Below, one piece after another: positions 1-9,374 of a stretch of DNA of 64,000 bases. The stretch is from Thalassobellus citreus (GTDB lineage Bacteria > Bacteroidota > Bacteroidia > Flavobacteriales > Flavobacteriaceae): contig NZ_JBISCC010000129.1 of NCBI RefSeq assembly GCF_044385915.1, positions 1-64,000 of the forward strand. The letters run 5' to 3'. The position numbers were made by a program, and so were the translations under genes. How positions within the stretch are numbered: position 1 is the stretch's first letter; every line of letters begins with the position of its first letter. The notes beneath the pieces are model-generated. The model saw only the letters and a program-made list of their open reading frames with translations, made no database searches and was not told the DNA's origin.

Positions 1-58
1 ACTCTTGAGTTAATACTAACTCTAGCTGATTACTGCGGGAGCGATAGTAGTGGTTAGC

Positions 59-91
59 TTTTGTAAAACTGCCATATATGGTTTTACAAAA
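59..91. repeat. Perfect 11-bp inverted repeat at the window edge
   Basis: TTTTGTAAAAC (59-69) is answered by GTTTTACAAAA (81-91) around an 11-base loop that itself contains the palindrome CATATATG. A second, weaker hairpin follows (GGTTTTTA 109-116 with TAAAAACC 124-131). No clean T-run follows the first stem, so a classic terminator is not certain. Reading frame 1 from base 1 stays open to TAG at 55-57, so this could be the 3' end of a gene lying mostly outside the window; 18 codons are too few to identify it. Confidence 0.5.
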
Positions 92-187
92 CTAGTAACG
101 TATAGCGCGGTTTTTATTTTTCTTAAAAACCCGCCCAATTAATTATTCATTTTATTATCTTCAAAATCTATTTTAAAAAGTTATTTA

Positions 188-2629
188 ATGCCTGTAAATA
201 AAGAACTGGAATTAGCCTGGGAGTTTGTAAACAATACAAATAGATCTGTTTTTTTAACAGGGAAAGCTGGTACCGGAAAGACAACCTTTTTACATAAGCT
301 TAAAATGAATAGCTTGAAGCGTATGGTTGTTGTTGCTCCTACTGGTGTTGCGGCTATTAATGCTAAAGGTGTAACGATACATTCTTTTTTTCAGATGCCT
401 TTTGGGCCTATTTTACCTGATACCGATTTGAATGCTTCTAAAGGTTTTAATAGAAAATTTAGTAAGACGAAAATCAATATTATTAAGTCTATGGACTTAT
501 TAGTTATTGATGAAATTAGTATGGTACGTGCCGATTTATTAGATGGTATTGATAAAACCTTACGTCGTTTTAGAGATAGAAATAAAGTGTTTGGTGGTGT
601 ACAATTATTAATGATTGGTGATTTACAACAATTATCGCCTGTTATTAGAGAGAACGAATGGGAGTTATTAAAACCATTTTATAAAAATGGGTTCTTTTTT
701 AGTAGTCATGCATATGAAACGTGCAAAGCAGTGACTATAGAATTAAAACATATTTATAGGCAGGAGAATCCTATATTTATTAAAATTCTAAATGAGATTA
801 GAAATAATGAACTTACAGAGGCTTCGGCAGAGGAATTAAATAAACGGTTTATTCCTGATTTTATTCCAGAACCAGATGCGGGTTTTATTTCGTTAACGAC
901 TCATAATAACAAAGCGGAAGCTACAAATAATATTGAGTTAGAAAAGTTAGAATCTAAAGCTCATACATATAAAGCAAAAGTTGAAGGGAAGTTTCCGGAA
1001 TCTTCTTTTCCGAATAATGAAGCGGTTACTTTGAAGGTTGGTGCACAGGTGATGTTTATAAAAAACGATAGCAGTCCTGATAAGCGTTATTATAATGGGA
1101 AAATTGGAAAGGTGATTCTTCTAGATCAAGATGAAGTAGTGGTGCATTGTCCAGATGATGATTTTAATATTGTTACTACTCTTGAAGTTTGGGAGAATAT
1201 TAATTATACCGTTGATCCTGAAACAAAGGCGATAACTGAAAATAAAATAGGATCGTTTACACAAATGCCATTGCGTTTAGCATGGTCAATTACTATTCAT
1301 AAAAGTCAAGGATTAACTTTTGAAAATGCTATAATTGATGCTCAAGGTGCATTTGCACACGGACAAACTTATGTGGCACTAAGTAGGTGTAAAACTTTAG
1401 AAGGTTTAGTTTTAAAAAGTAAAATTCATTCTAGCCAGATTATTAGTGATAGTCATGTTATATCGTTTAATAGGAATGCTGAGGAAAATGAACCAGACGA
1501 ACATGTTTTAGTGGCTTCGCAGCAAGACTTTCAATTGGATTTAATATCTGATATTTTTAATTTTTATGGATTCTTATATCCTGTAAATAGAGTGCTAGAT
1601 ATTTATTACAAAAACAGAACAATCATTCAAGGAAATATTGAAGCTCCTTTATTAACTATTAAAGGTGTTGTAACTTCTTTTTTAAAAGTAAGTAATGGTT
1701 TTAATAGTCAGCTAAAGCAACTCTTAGAACCAGATGTATTACCTGAATTAAGTGAAGCTATTAAAGAGCGATTTAAAAAGGCTATTCATTATTTTAAAAC
1801 TGAAACAGAAGAAAAGATAGTGGCCTCATTAAAATTGTTAAGCTTTACTACAGATAATAAAACGATAGATTCTGATCTTATAAAAAACATAGGTACTATT
1901 GAAGATTTACTAACTGCAAAGCTTTTATACTTTAATGGTTTAATAGAAGGCTATAATACTAAAGCCTTTTTAGAATTGAGAACTGAAGCAGTTTTTTTAG
2001 CAAAAGATAAACCTAAAAAAGCTAGAAAAACGGTTGTTGATGGTACAACAAATGTCGAGTTATTTGAAATATTGCGAGTGCTTAGAAATGAAATTGCTAA
2101 TGAAAAGGATTTAATTCACTATCAGGTTTTTTCTCAAAAGGCATTATACGAAATGTGCGAAACCTTACCAGTAACTAAAGAAGAACTTCTGTTAGTTCAT
2201 GGTATGGGAAAGGTGCGTGTTGATAAATATGGAAGCATTATTTTAAAAACGATTATAGATTTTTGTGAAGAAAATGATATTGAGGTTTCTAAACCTAAAG
2301 ATATGTTTGAAGATGTAAAGCCTAAAAGGAAGAAAGGTGAGACTAAAAAAATATCTTTAGAATTATTTAAATCAGGAAAATCTATAGATGCTATTGCTAA
2401 TGAGAGAGAATTAAACGAGAATACTATTTTTGGGCATTTGGCAAGTTTTATTAGTTCTGGAGAAGTAAAAATAACCGATTTAATTTCTAAAGAACATTAT
2501 CAAGAATTGAAACAGGTTATACCAAAGAAAACTTTTGAGAATGTATCTGATTTAAAAAACCAGTTAGATGATAAATATTCTTATGGTGAGTTACGTTTAG
2601 TTTTAGAAGATTTAGCATTTTCAAATTAA
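188..2629 (+). CDS. Pif1/RecD-like superfamily 1B DNA helicase with HRDC and HTH C-terminus
   Basis: ATP-driven DNA helicase of the Pif1 type, expected to act in the cytoplasm on structured or stalled DNA. Walker A GKAGTGKTT is at residues 25-33, the Pif1/RecD motif APTGVAA at 50-56 and Walker B DEIS at 108-111. The late motif HKSQGLTF near residue 374 is the conserved SF1B motif before the VALSR block. After about residue 625 an HRDC-like helical domain (LVHGMGKVRVDKYG) follows, as in RecQ, and the last about 100 residues look like a helix-turn-helix domain (SIDAIANERELNENTIFGHL). At 813 residues it is much longer than a bare Pif1 core. It is a single-gene unit; family is secure, precise role inferred. 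Confidence 0.85.
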   Translation: MPVNKELELAWEFVNNTNRSVFLTGKAGTGKTTFLHKLKMNSLKRMVVVAPTGVAAINAKGVTIHSFFQMPFGPILPDTDLNASKGFNRKFSKTKINIIKSMDLLVIDEISMVRADLLDGIDKTLRRFRDRNKVFGGVQLLMIGDLQQLSPVIRENEWELLKPFYKNGFFFSSHAYETCKAVTIELKHIYRQENPIFIKILNEIRNNELTEASAEELNKRFIPDFIPEPDAGFISLTTHNNKAEATNNIELEKLESKAHTYKAKVEGKFPESSFPNNEAVTLKVGAQVMFIKNDSSPDKRYYNGKIGKVILLDQDEVVVHCPDDDFNIVTTLEVWENINYTVDPETKAITENKIGSFTQMPLRLAWSITIHKSQGLTFENAIIDAQGAFAHGQTYVALSRCKTLEGLVLKSKIHSSQIISDSHVISFNRNAEENEPDEHVLVASQQDFQLDLISDIFNFYGFLYPVNRVLDIYYKNRTIIQGNIEAPLLTIKGVVTSFLKVSNGFNSQLKQLLEPDVLPELSEAIKERFKKAIHYFKTETEEKIVASLKLLSFTTDNKTIDSDLIKNIGTIEDLLTAKLLYFNGLIEGYNTKAFLELRTEAVFLAKDKPKKARKTVVDGTTNVELFEILRVLRNEIANEKDLIHYQVFSQKALYEMCETLPVTKEELLLVHGMGKVRVDKYGSIILKTIIDFCEENDIEVSKPKDMFEDVKPKRKKGETKKISLELFKSGKSIDAIANERELNENTIFGHLASFISSGEVKITDLISKEHYQELKQVIPKKTFENVSDLKNQLDDKYSYGELRLVLEDLAFSN

Positions 2630-2723
2630 ATAGATTGATCTTATTTTTATGTAAGGATTGAATGCTTTATAGACTAAAGTATAATCATTTTTAAAATCAA
2701 ATAAATTAGTTATTTTAGTGTAC

Positions 2724-3224
2724 ATGAATATTATAATTGAATCTTCGCTTAAAACTCTTAATAAAACAAAATCGCTTTTAGATAATTTAGATGATAATTT
2801 ATTGTGTAATGACTCCATATCTCCTTATAATTCAAGTATAGGAAGTCATGTTAGACATATTTTAGATTTTTATGAATGTATTTTTAATATTAATTCAGAA
2901 AATCAAATTGATTTAACCGCTAGAAGTAGAAATAGAGATGTAGAATCTAAATGCTGTAGTGCTAGAAGCTATTTAGACACTATTATTGATAAACTTAGCA
3001 GTTCAAATTTTGATATGAACACGAGCGTTGATGTTTTTGATGATTTAGGTTTAGGTAAAACTGAGATAAAATACACTATGGGAGCATTGTTTTCTCAAGC
3101 CAATAGCCATACCATACATCATTACGCTATTATAAATTACATTTTGGAAGGCTTAAAGATATCTTTTGATGATTCAGATTTTGGTTACAATCCTAATACA
3201 CCAAAAGAAACATTGCTAAGCTAA
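2724..3224 (+). CDS. DinB-superfamily protein
   Basis: Small four-helix-bundle protein of the DinB/YfiT superfamily, whose members are usually metal-binding enzymes (thiol transferases and similar) of unknown substrate. The spaced histidines typical of the family are visible: HVRHILDFYE near residue 45 and HTIHHYAIINYIL near residue 132. I prefer the ATG at 2724 over the GTG two codons upstream, because ATG is the normal start here. No signal peptide. It ends right against the convergent DUF6095 gene. Substrate unknown. Confidence 0.65.
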   Translation: MNIIIESSLKTLNKTKSLLDNLDDNLLCNDSISPYNSSIGSHVRHILDFYECIFNINSENQIDLTARSRNRDVESKCCSARSYLDTIIDKLSSSNFDMNTSVDVFDDLGLGKTEIKYTMGALFSQANSHTIHHYAIINYILEGLKISFDDSDFGYNPNTPKETLLS

Positions 3225-3458
3225 TTACTTCTTGTTAAACATGCTTGCCATAATAATTTTAATGCCTTTAAATATTAAGAACACTGCCATAGCACAAATT
3301 AGACAAGCTACTATTAGTAAAGGAAAGTAAAGCGAATTTTCTTTATCTGAAAGCGCAAAATGCATTAAAGTAGGTCCCATAAAAAGACTTAAAGCTGCAA
3401 ATGCTAAAAGTTTTACACCTTTGAATAATAAGAATTTATCTGTTTTTTTAGTTTCCAT
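3225..3458 (-). CDS. DUF6095-like small membrane protein
   Basis: A 77-residue protein with two strongly hydrophobic segments (about residues 15-33 and 44-65) separated by a short polar loop, and basic ends; a small inner-membrane protein. It overlaps the 3' end of murQ by 11 bases, so the two are probably translated together. Similar small proteins beside murQ occur in flavobacteria (DUF6095 as I recall it). Function unknown; the coupling hints at a link with cell-wall recycling, but that is inference. Confidence 0.65.
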   Translation of the reverse strand: METKKTDKFLLFKGVKLLAFAALSLFMGPTLMHFALSDKENSLYFPLLIVACLICAMAVFLIFKGIKIIMASMFNKK

Positions 3459-4266
3459 CGTTATAGTTTTTTATTGCAGAACGCACGTTTTTATATTTGT
3501 CTAATAAATTTTTAGCTTTTTCTTTAGATATACTAAGCTCAGTCATTATCATTTTTGTACCTCTATCTACGAGTTTATTATTGCTTAATTGCATATCAAC
3601 CATTTTATTTCCTTTAATATGCCCCAGTTGAATCATGGTTGTTGTGGTTATCATATTCAGAACTAGTTTTTGTGCTGTTCCAGCTTTCATACGAGAACTA
3701 CCTGTTACAAATTCTGGACCTACAATAACTTCTATAGGAAATTGAGAGGTTTGAGATAGTGGACTGTTTTTATTACAAGTGATACAGCCTGTAATAATAT
3801 TGTTTTTATTACAATTCTCTAGAGCAGCAATAACATAAGGAGTTGTTCCTGATGCAGCTATTCCAACTACCACATCTTTATTAGAAATATTATATGCGCT
3901 TAAATCTTTCCAACCTTCAGTTAGTGAGTCTTCAGCAAATTCTACGGCTTTTCTAATAGCTCTGTCTCCTCCAGCAATTAAGCCAATAACTAAATCATGT
4001 GAAACTCCAAAGGTAGGCGGACATTCGGAGGCATCTAAAATACCTAAACGACCACTAGTTCCTGCTCCTATATAAAATAATCGACCACCTTCTTTTAGTT
4101 TATTAACTATGTTAGTAACCAGATTTTCTATTTGAGGAATGGCTTTTTCTACAGCTAGAGGCACCGTTTTATCTTCATTATTAATGTTACTTAATAATGA
4201 AGAAATATCCATTTTTTCTAAATGATTGTAGTTTGAATCTTGCTCGGTAGTTTTAATAAAGCTCAT
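3448..4266 (-). CDS. murQ: N-acetylmuramic acid 6-phosphate etherase
   Basis: Cleaves the lactyl ether of N-acetylmuramic acid 6-phosphate, giving N-acetylglucosamine 6-phosphate and D-lactate, in peptidoglycan recycling in the cytoplasm. A single SIS sugar-isomerase domain is evident, with the family signatures GAGTSGRLGILDASE (about 67-81) and the later segment GSSRMKAGTAQK. Length 272 fits the shorter Bacteroidota form. A -7 box TACTTTTG lies only four bases upstream of the ATG, suggesting a leaderless transcript. The 3' end overlaps the DUF6095 gene. Confidence 0.93.
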   Translation of the reverse strand: MSFIKTTEQDSNYNHLEKMDISSLLSNINNEDKTVPLAVEKAIPQIENLVTNIVNKLKEGGRLFYIGAGTSGRLGILDASECPPTFGVSHDLVIGLIAGGDRAIRKAVEFAEDSLTEGWKDLSAYNISNKDVVVGIAASGTTPYVIAALENCNKNNIITGCITCNKNSPLSQTSQFPIEVIVGPEFVTGSSRMKAGTAQKLVLNMITTTTMIQLGHIKGNKMVDMQLSNNKLVDRGTKMIMTELSISKEKAKNLLDKYKNVRSAIKNYNDGN

Positions 4267-4270
4267 GATT

Positions 4271-4278
4271 CAAAAGTA
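4271..4278 (-). promoter_or_regulatory. -7 promoter element of murQ (likely leaderless)
   Basis: On the minus strand this reads TACTTTTG, a full match to the Bacteroidota -7 consensus TAnnTTTG, followed by AATC and the murQ ATG. No TTG is found about 19 bases upstream, so the -33 part is weak. Transcription should start at or next to the ATG. Confidence 0.5.
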
Positions 4279-4296
4279 TGAATTTATAATCAGTTT

Positions 4297-5760
4297 TTAA
4301 TTATAAACAATGACTTCTGCTTCAATTTTTTTATCATTTATAAAATCATAAAGTGTTAGTTGTCTTAATGTATAATAGTCAACCCAAAAAGCTTCTAAAG
4401 AATTTAAATATCTTACAATAGCTTGGTCTTTTTTTTCTTGATTTCTATTTAAATCCGTAATAGTTACCTTTCCTAAGACATATCTTTTTTTAGTGATTTC
4501 ATAACTTTTTTCAGCTATTTCTTTTGCTTTTTGAGCTGTAATTAAGAAATTTCTTTTACTTGACCAATTTAAGACATGTAGATAAATTTCTTGCTCAAAT
4601 TCTTGTTTGTCTTGTTCAATATCGTTGTTTGTTAAATCTAAATTAGCTTCGGCCATTTTACGTTCTGATTTTGAAACCCCCCAATCAAAAATAGGAATAC
4701 CGAATCTTACAGATACGTATTGTTGTTTATTATAATTATTAAATAAGTTATCGAAATTATTTCCAAACTGAGAAACTCCTATATTAGCATTAAGATTCAT
4801 TTGTAATCTGTTATTACCTTTAGCTCTAGCTAAATTATTTTCAGATTGGAGCCTTTTTCTTCTAAATTCAATAACAGCTTTTCTATTTGATTTCGCTTCT
4901 TCTATAGCCTTATTAGCATCTACTTCAAAAAGAGCCAAATCTTCAGGCACTTCTAATTCAATATTTTCAGTATCTAATACTAAATATCTCGACATATTTT
5001 GAGAAGTTCTCTTAAATTCAATAGTATTAGATGTTACATTATTTTTTGAATTTAAGAGCGATAGTTCCATCTGTAATAATTCATTTTCGGCAATCTTACC
5101 CATTTTAAAACGTCCTTGAGAAATTTGGTATAGAGTATCTTGATTTGATAAGTTTTGTTCTGCAATATTTAATTGCATCTGAGCTTTAAGTAAGCTAAAA
5201 TAACGACGACATGTATTTATTGAAATAGCTTCCATTTTTTCAACAAAATCTCGTTTAGATTCTTCATAAATTAAAGGTTCTATTTTTTTTTCCCATTTAA
5301 AACTATTATAGAAAAGAGAGTTTTGATTGTATCGAATAGAAAATGGTACCACAGAATAGTTTGTGATATCATTATTACCAAAAAGATCTACTTTTTCTAA
5401 GTTTGAGGATAATGATAAAGTTCCACCTGTTAATGAAATATTTTGAGATAAAGATAATCCTCCTGCTAGTACTAATTGGTTTTGATTTACAAAAACATCT
5501 TGCCCAGCATCGTTAGGTTGGCGCTTAATAGAATTACTAAATTCAGGTAAAGTTGCGTCTAATCTAAGTTGTGGTAAAAAGCGTGCTTTGTAATTTTTAT
5601 ACCTCCAATAACTTTCTTGATTTGCGTTTAAATTTCTTTTATAATCAGGCGATTGTTTTTGAGCCATACTAATGGCTTGAGATAATGTTATTTTTTTTGA
5701 TTGAGAAAAAATAATTGATGGTAAAATACCAAGTATAATAATAATAAATAGTTTTTTCAT
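4297..5760 (-). CDS. TolC-family outer-membrane efflux protein
   Basis: Outer-membrane channel of a tripartite efflux pump. A signal peptide is visible (MKKLFIIIILGILPSIIFSQ), followed by two long alpha-helical repeats rich in Q, N, E, K and L, as in the OEP family; length 487 is normal. The segment ARAKGNNRLQMNLNANIG precedes a barrel-forming stretch. It is the last gene of an operon with the FtsX-type permease (35 bases upstream) and the HlyD adaptor, with which it should form a periplasm-spanning channel. Cargo unknown. Confidence 0.88.
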   Translation of the reverse strand: MKKLFIIIILGILPSIIFSQSKKITLSQAISMAQKQSPDYKRNLNANQESYWRYKNYKARFLPQLRLDATLPEFSNSIKRQPNDAGQDVFVNQNQLVLAGGLSLSQNISLTGGTLSLSSNLEKVDLFGNNDITNYSVVPFSIRYNQNSLFYNSFKWEKKIEPLIYEESKRDFVEKMEAISINTCRRYFSLLKAQMQLNIAEQNLSNQDTLYQISQGRFKMGKIAENELLQMELSLLNSKNNVTSNTIEFKRTSQNMSRYLVLDTENIELEVPEDLALFEVDANKAIEEAKSNRKAVIEFRRKRLQSENNLARAKGNNRLQMNLNANIGVSQFGNNFDNLFNNYNKQQYVSVRFGIPIFDWGVSKSERKMAEANLDLTNNDIEQDKQEFEQEIYLHVLNWSSKRNFLITAQKAKEIAEKSYEITKKRYVLGKVTITDLNRNQEKKDQAIVRYLNSLEAFWVDYYTLRQLTLYDFINDKKIEAEVIVYN

Positions 5761-5795
5761 TTATTAATATGTTTTTGATTGATGATGTTAAATAA

Positions 5796-7172
5796 TTATT
5801 CTGTTCTTAAAGCTTCTATAGGTCTTTTGTTTGCTGCTGCTTTTGCAGGAAAAATTCCAAAAATTAATCCAACAATGACTGCGATAAAAAACGAAATTAA
5901 AATAGAGTTTAAGGATAAAACTGTTTCTATCCCTGAAAAGATTTCAATAATATAGGCTCCAATAATACCAACTATAATTCCAATGATACCTCCACCAACA
6001 CTAATAAGTATAGATTCAGATAAAAATTGAAGAATAACATCTTCTTCGGTGGCTCCAATCGCCCTAATTATGCCTATTTCTTTTGTTCTTTCTAATACAG
6101 AGGCTAACATAATATTCATAATGCCAATACCTCCAATAAGTAATGATATCCCAGCAATAATAATTAATACTATATTAAAAATTTGTTTTGTTTTTTGTTG
6201 TTGTTTTAAAAGTTGAATTGGAATTGTTATTTCAAAATCTAACACATCGTTATGTCTGCGTTTAAGCATTTTACTTAAAACTTCAGCAGTTGCCTTTAAT
6301 TCGTTAGAATTTGTAACTTGAACTGTAAGTTTATCTATTTGATGATAATTCCCTCTAGGAATACGAGCTTTAGGTCCATTTTGATTTCCATTAAAACTAT
6401 AAAAACCATCATCTTCTTGAGCCTTATCAACAATTACCTTTCTGTCGATATATCGTACTAAAAAGGTTTTAATTGGTGTATATATATCTTGATTTAAATC
6501 TCTTATTCCTAAATTTTCTTGTGCAGTATCAGAAATTAACTTTTCTTCTATAACACCAACTACTTGGAGCCATACATCTTTAATTTTTATATATTTTCCA
6601 ATGCCACTACTACCGGTAAAAAGTTTTTTTTCTATTTTTTTTCCAATAACGCATACAGATAACGCATTTTCTAATTGATATTTAGAGAAATTGGATCCTT
6701 TTTCAATATTGATATTAGAAGTTTTGAAAAATGAAGAATCTATACCTATTAGCTTTACTGGAGTCTGTTTCCCATTATTTATAACATAGGAATCTAAGAT
6801 AATTTCAGGACTTACAGCTTTTACAGAGGGAATATATTCTTTAATACTTAAACCATCTAGCATATCTAAGCCTTTAGAAAAACGATTAGATTCTGTTTTA
6901 GATGTCTCAGTATCAATATCCTCTTCATCATTGCCATTTTCATCTCCATCTGGAATAGGAGTAATAACAATATTATTTACTCCAACTAATTCTAACTGTG
7001 CTAGTATTTCTTTTTCTGCACCATTTCCAATAGCTAACATTGTTATAACAGAGGCAACACCAAAAATGATTCCTAGAGCCGTCAAAAAGGTTCTAACTTT
7101 ATTCGTTTTAATAAACCAAAAAGCTTCGTTAAAGGTAGATTTTAGTTTTTCTAAAAGTATTTTATCTATCAT
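5796..7172 (-). CDS. MacB/FtsX-type ABC transporter permease
   Basis: Inner-membrane permease of the MacB type. The N-terminal MacB periplasmic core domain starts after a first membrane helix (FLTALGIIFGVASVITMLAIG, about 29-49), followed by an acidic stretch (DENGNDEEDIDTE) and a long periplasmic domain. Three C-terminal helices (about 330-450) carry the FtsX signature LERTKEIGIIRAIGA. There is no nucleotide-binding domain in the protein and no ATPase gene in the operon, so the ATPase must come from elsewhere. Only 3 bases separate it from the adaptor gene. Confidence 0.88.
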   Translation of the reverse strand: MIDKILLEKLKSTFNEAFWFIKTNKVRTFLTALGIIFGVASVITMLAIGNGAEKEILAQLELVGVNNIVITPIPDGDENGNDEEDIDTETSKTESNRFSKGLDMLDGLSIKEYIPSVKAVSPEIILDSYVINNGKQTPVKLIGIDSSFFKTSNINIEKGSNFSKYQLENALSVCVIGKKIEKKLFTGSSGIGKYIKIKDVWLQVVGVIEEKLISDTAQENLGIRDLNQDIYTPIKTFLVRYIDRKVIVDKAQEDDGFYSFNGNQNGPKARIPRGNYHQIDKLTVQVTNSNELKATAEVLSKMLKRRHNDVLDFEITIPIQLLKQQQKTKQIFNIVLIIIAGISLLIGGIGIMNIMLASVLERTKEIGIIRAIGATEEDVILQFLSESILISVGGGIIGIIVGIIGAYIIEIFSGIETVLSLNSILISFFIAVIVGLIFGIFPAKAAANKRPIEALRTE

Positions 7173-7175
7173 AAT

Positions 7176-8417
7176 CTATTTTAATAGAGTTATACTTTGG
7201 TCATCTGTATCTTCTGGTTTATTTAAATAAACAATATCGTTTTCTTCTAACCCTTTTTCTATAATTACTACTTCATTGTTAGATAAACCTAGTTTAACTT
7301 GTTTTTTTTTAATTGAGTATCCTGATTTTAAATATGTATAACTTATAGAATCTTTTGAAAAAATAGCTTCCAATGGCAACATCAAAACGTCTTTTTTTAG
7401 ATTTGTTAGAATTCTATTTGAGGTTGTCATACCGGGTTTAATACTATTATTAGTAGTATTTAATTTTATTAAAACCCTAAAAAGCTTTACATCAGATCCT
7501 TTTTTCTTTTCGCCAACATTAGCCACGCTAGTAACAAGACCTTCAACTTCAATATCGGGAAATGCATCAAAGCCTATTTTTACTGGGAGATCTTTTTTTA
7601 TTTTCCTTATATCAACTTCGTTACTATATGTTTTAGATTCCATTTTAGTTAAATCTGGTAAGGTAGCCACTATAGGATTCCATGCATAAACTGATGAACC
7701 TACTTTTACTTTACTACCCCATCTATCATAATATGTGACCATTCCATTTGCGTCTGAATAAATAGTGAATGATTTTTGCAATTCGTATAGGTCATCTAAT
7801 CGCTTTTTTATTTTTAAAACTTCTGTTCCAACTTCAACCATTTCTGCATCTGCCTGTCTTTTTTTAATAGAATAGTCTTGTTCCTTTTCTTTTAAATCTC
7901 TTTCGTTTTTTTCAATATTTATTTCTAATTTCCGAATGGTTGTTGGAGGTTCATACATTGAACTTTTTAATTCAAGCCTATCATCTTCTATTCTAAATAA
8001 AAGGTCTTGTATAGCATTTCTTTCTTGTTTTAATGTTAGCGTAGTGTCTAATTGTTTTTGGGTAAATTTAGATTGAGCTGTTTCTAAATTTAATTTGGCA
8101 TCAATAATTTTTTCGTTAACATCAGAGCCGTCTAGTTTAGCCACATAATCTCCTTTTTTTACTGTAGTTCCTTCTGCCACTAGATCTTGAATCTTAACTT
8201 CTCTAATTTTGAATTTTCTCAAATTCATAGGGCCTTTTATTTCTTTTGAACTTGTAGATTGAGCTTCACCCGATGTTACTACTTCATCTAAAAATGTTCC
8301 TTTTGTAACTTTTACAGTAAGAGAGGAGTTTTCGTCAGTTGAGCTGGTTAGGAGTGAATAAGCAACAATAATTAAAACAATTGCACCTATTATATAGGCA
8401 ATATTTTTTTTTGTCAT
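7176..8417 (-). CDS. HlyD/MacA-type periplasmic adaptor subunit
   Basis: Membrane-fusion protein linking the permease to the TolC channel. One N-terminal membrane anchor (about residues 5-22), a first half-lipoyl segment (VKKGDYVAKLD), a long coiled-coil hairpin rich in K and E (about 80-210), then the second half-lipoyl and beta-barrel parts (KPGMTTSNRIL). Length 413 is usual. First gene of the three-gene efflux operon; 138 bases separate it from the DUF4249 gene upstream, in which I see no clear promoter. Confidence 0.87.
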   Translation of the reverse strand: MTKKNIAYIIGAIVLIIVAYSLLTSSTDENSSLTVKVTKGTFLDEVVTSGEAQSTSSKEIKGPMNLRKFKIREVKIQDLVAEGTTVKKGDYVAKLDGSDVNEKIIDAKLNLETAQSKFTQKQLDTTLTLKQERNAIQDLLFRIEDDRLELKSSMYEPPTTIRKLEINIEKNERDLKEKEQDYSIKKRQADAEMVEVGTEVLKIKKRLDDLYELQKSFTIYSDANGMVTYYDRWGSKVKVGSSVYAWNPIVATLPDLTKMESKTYSNEVDIRKIKKDLPVKIGFDAFPDIEVEGLVTSVANVGEKKKGSDVKLFRVLIKLNTTNNSIKPGMTTSNRILTNLKKDVLMLPLEAIFSKDSISYTYLKSGYSIKKKQVKLGLSNNEVVIIEKGLEENDIVYLNKPEDTDDQSITLLK

Positions 8418-8555
8418 GGTTAGTAATTTTTTTTGAATGATGAAGAATAAAATTACAAAAAAAACTCATCTGTCAGATTTTTTTTAGTTAATATCTTCAT
8501 AAATTATTCATTTATAACTAATTAAATGCACAAATATTATACCGATTATAAGAAA

Positions 8556-9371
8556 TTACTCGATTATGTAGTTGAAAATAGAAACTTCGGAAGCTTTAAA
8601 ATATCCTAGTGGATAATTTTCTGGATTGGTTTGATTAATACAGTTTCCTCTTACTGTAGCAGGTTGTGTTTCAAAAGGATCACCAGATTCATCGCCAGTT
8701 TGTTGAAGTAAAAGGTTCATGAATTCATAAAACTGCTTTGAAACACCATAGTTTTTAATAACTAATTCATCTCCAGCATTTAAATCTTCATCTGAATAAA
8801 AAGCAAAAATTTGATTACCATCAGTAAACTCGTCATCATAAACTTCTAGACTTTGCTGTTTTGTAGTTGTACTTATGAATTCGAAAAAGTAAAAGTTTTT
8901 TATTCCTTGAGGGTCTGTATAAAATGCTTTTATTTCGGTTTCTTCTCCTGAAAACCCTCCTTCATTTTTTTGTTCTACATATTCAATAGGGCTTACAGGT
9001 ATTAACTTTTCTGAAGCCGTATATGTTTCGTTATTATAAATAATAGTTAAGTTGTATGTACCATAAATAACAGGGATGAATGAATTATTTATATATATAC
9101 CTGTATTGTCTTCTTCAATAAAGTTGTATGTATTATTGTTTAAATCTGTTACTATAACGGTGGCTCCATTTGCTGGTGGGACATTATTATTAAAGAAAGG
9201 AGCACTTAGAGTTAGTTTAATATATTGATTGTTTCCTTGTGTTTCTTTAAACCAATTTAAAGATGCGTTTATTACTAATCTTGGTTCAGTAGATTTTAAG
9301 TCAACATCAATAACATCTTCACAAGACAAAAAGTTCAGACTTATTATTAATATGTAGATTATTTTTCTCAT
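8556..9371 (-). CDS. DUF4249 lipoprotein, partner of TonB receptor (pair 1)
   Basis: Secreted lipoprotein: hydrophobic N-terminus ending in the lipobox FLSC, with Cys17 the likely lipidated residue, followed by EDVIDVDL. The body is beta-rich with the DUF4249 hallmarks near the end (GNCINQTNPENYPLGYF). It follows the TonB-dependent receptor after 3 bases and is surely co-expressed; DUF4249 proteins are thought to sit on the outer membrane beside such receptors. It is paralogous to the gene at 44484-45329, sharing SCEDVIDVD, the NQ-IKL motif and the C-terminal GNCIN block. Ligand unknown. Confidence 0.8.
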   Translation of the reverse strand: MRKIIYILIISLNFLSCEDVIDVDLKSTEPRLVINASLNWFKETQGNNQYIKLTLSAPFFNNNVPPANGATVIVTDLNNNTYNFIEEDNTGIYINNSFIPVIYGTYNLTIIYNNETYTASEKLIPVSPIEYVEQKNEGGFSGEETEIKAFYTDPQGIKNFYFFEFISTTTKQQSLEVYDDEFTDGNQIFAFYSDEDLNAGDELVIKNYGVSKQFYEFMNLLLQQTGDESGDPFETQPATVRGNCINQTNPENYPLGYFKASEVSIFNYIIE

Positions 9372-9374
9372 AGA

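Noticed and set aside
2621..2818. 65-codon minus-strand frame between helicase and DinB genes
   Set aside because: Overlaps both neighbours' ends, no recognisable protein, lies over DinB start region.
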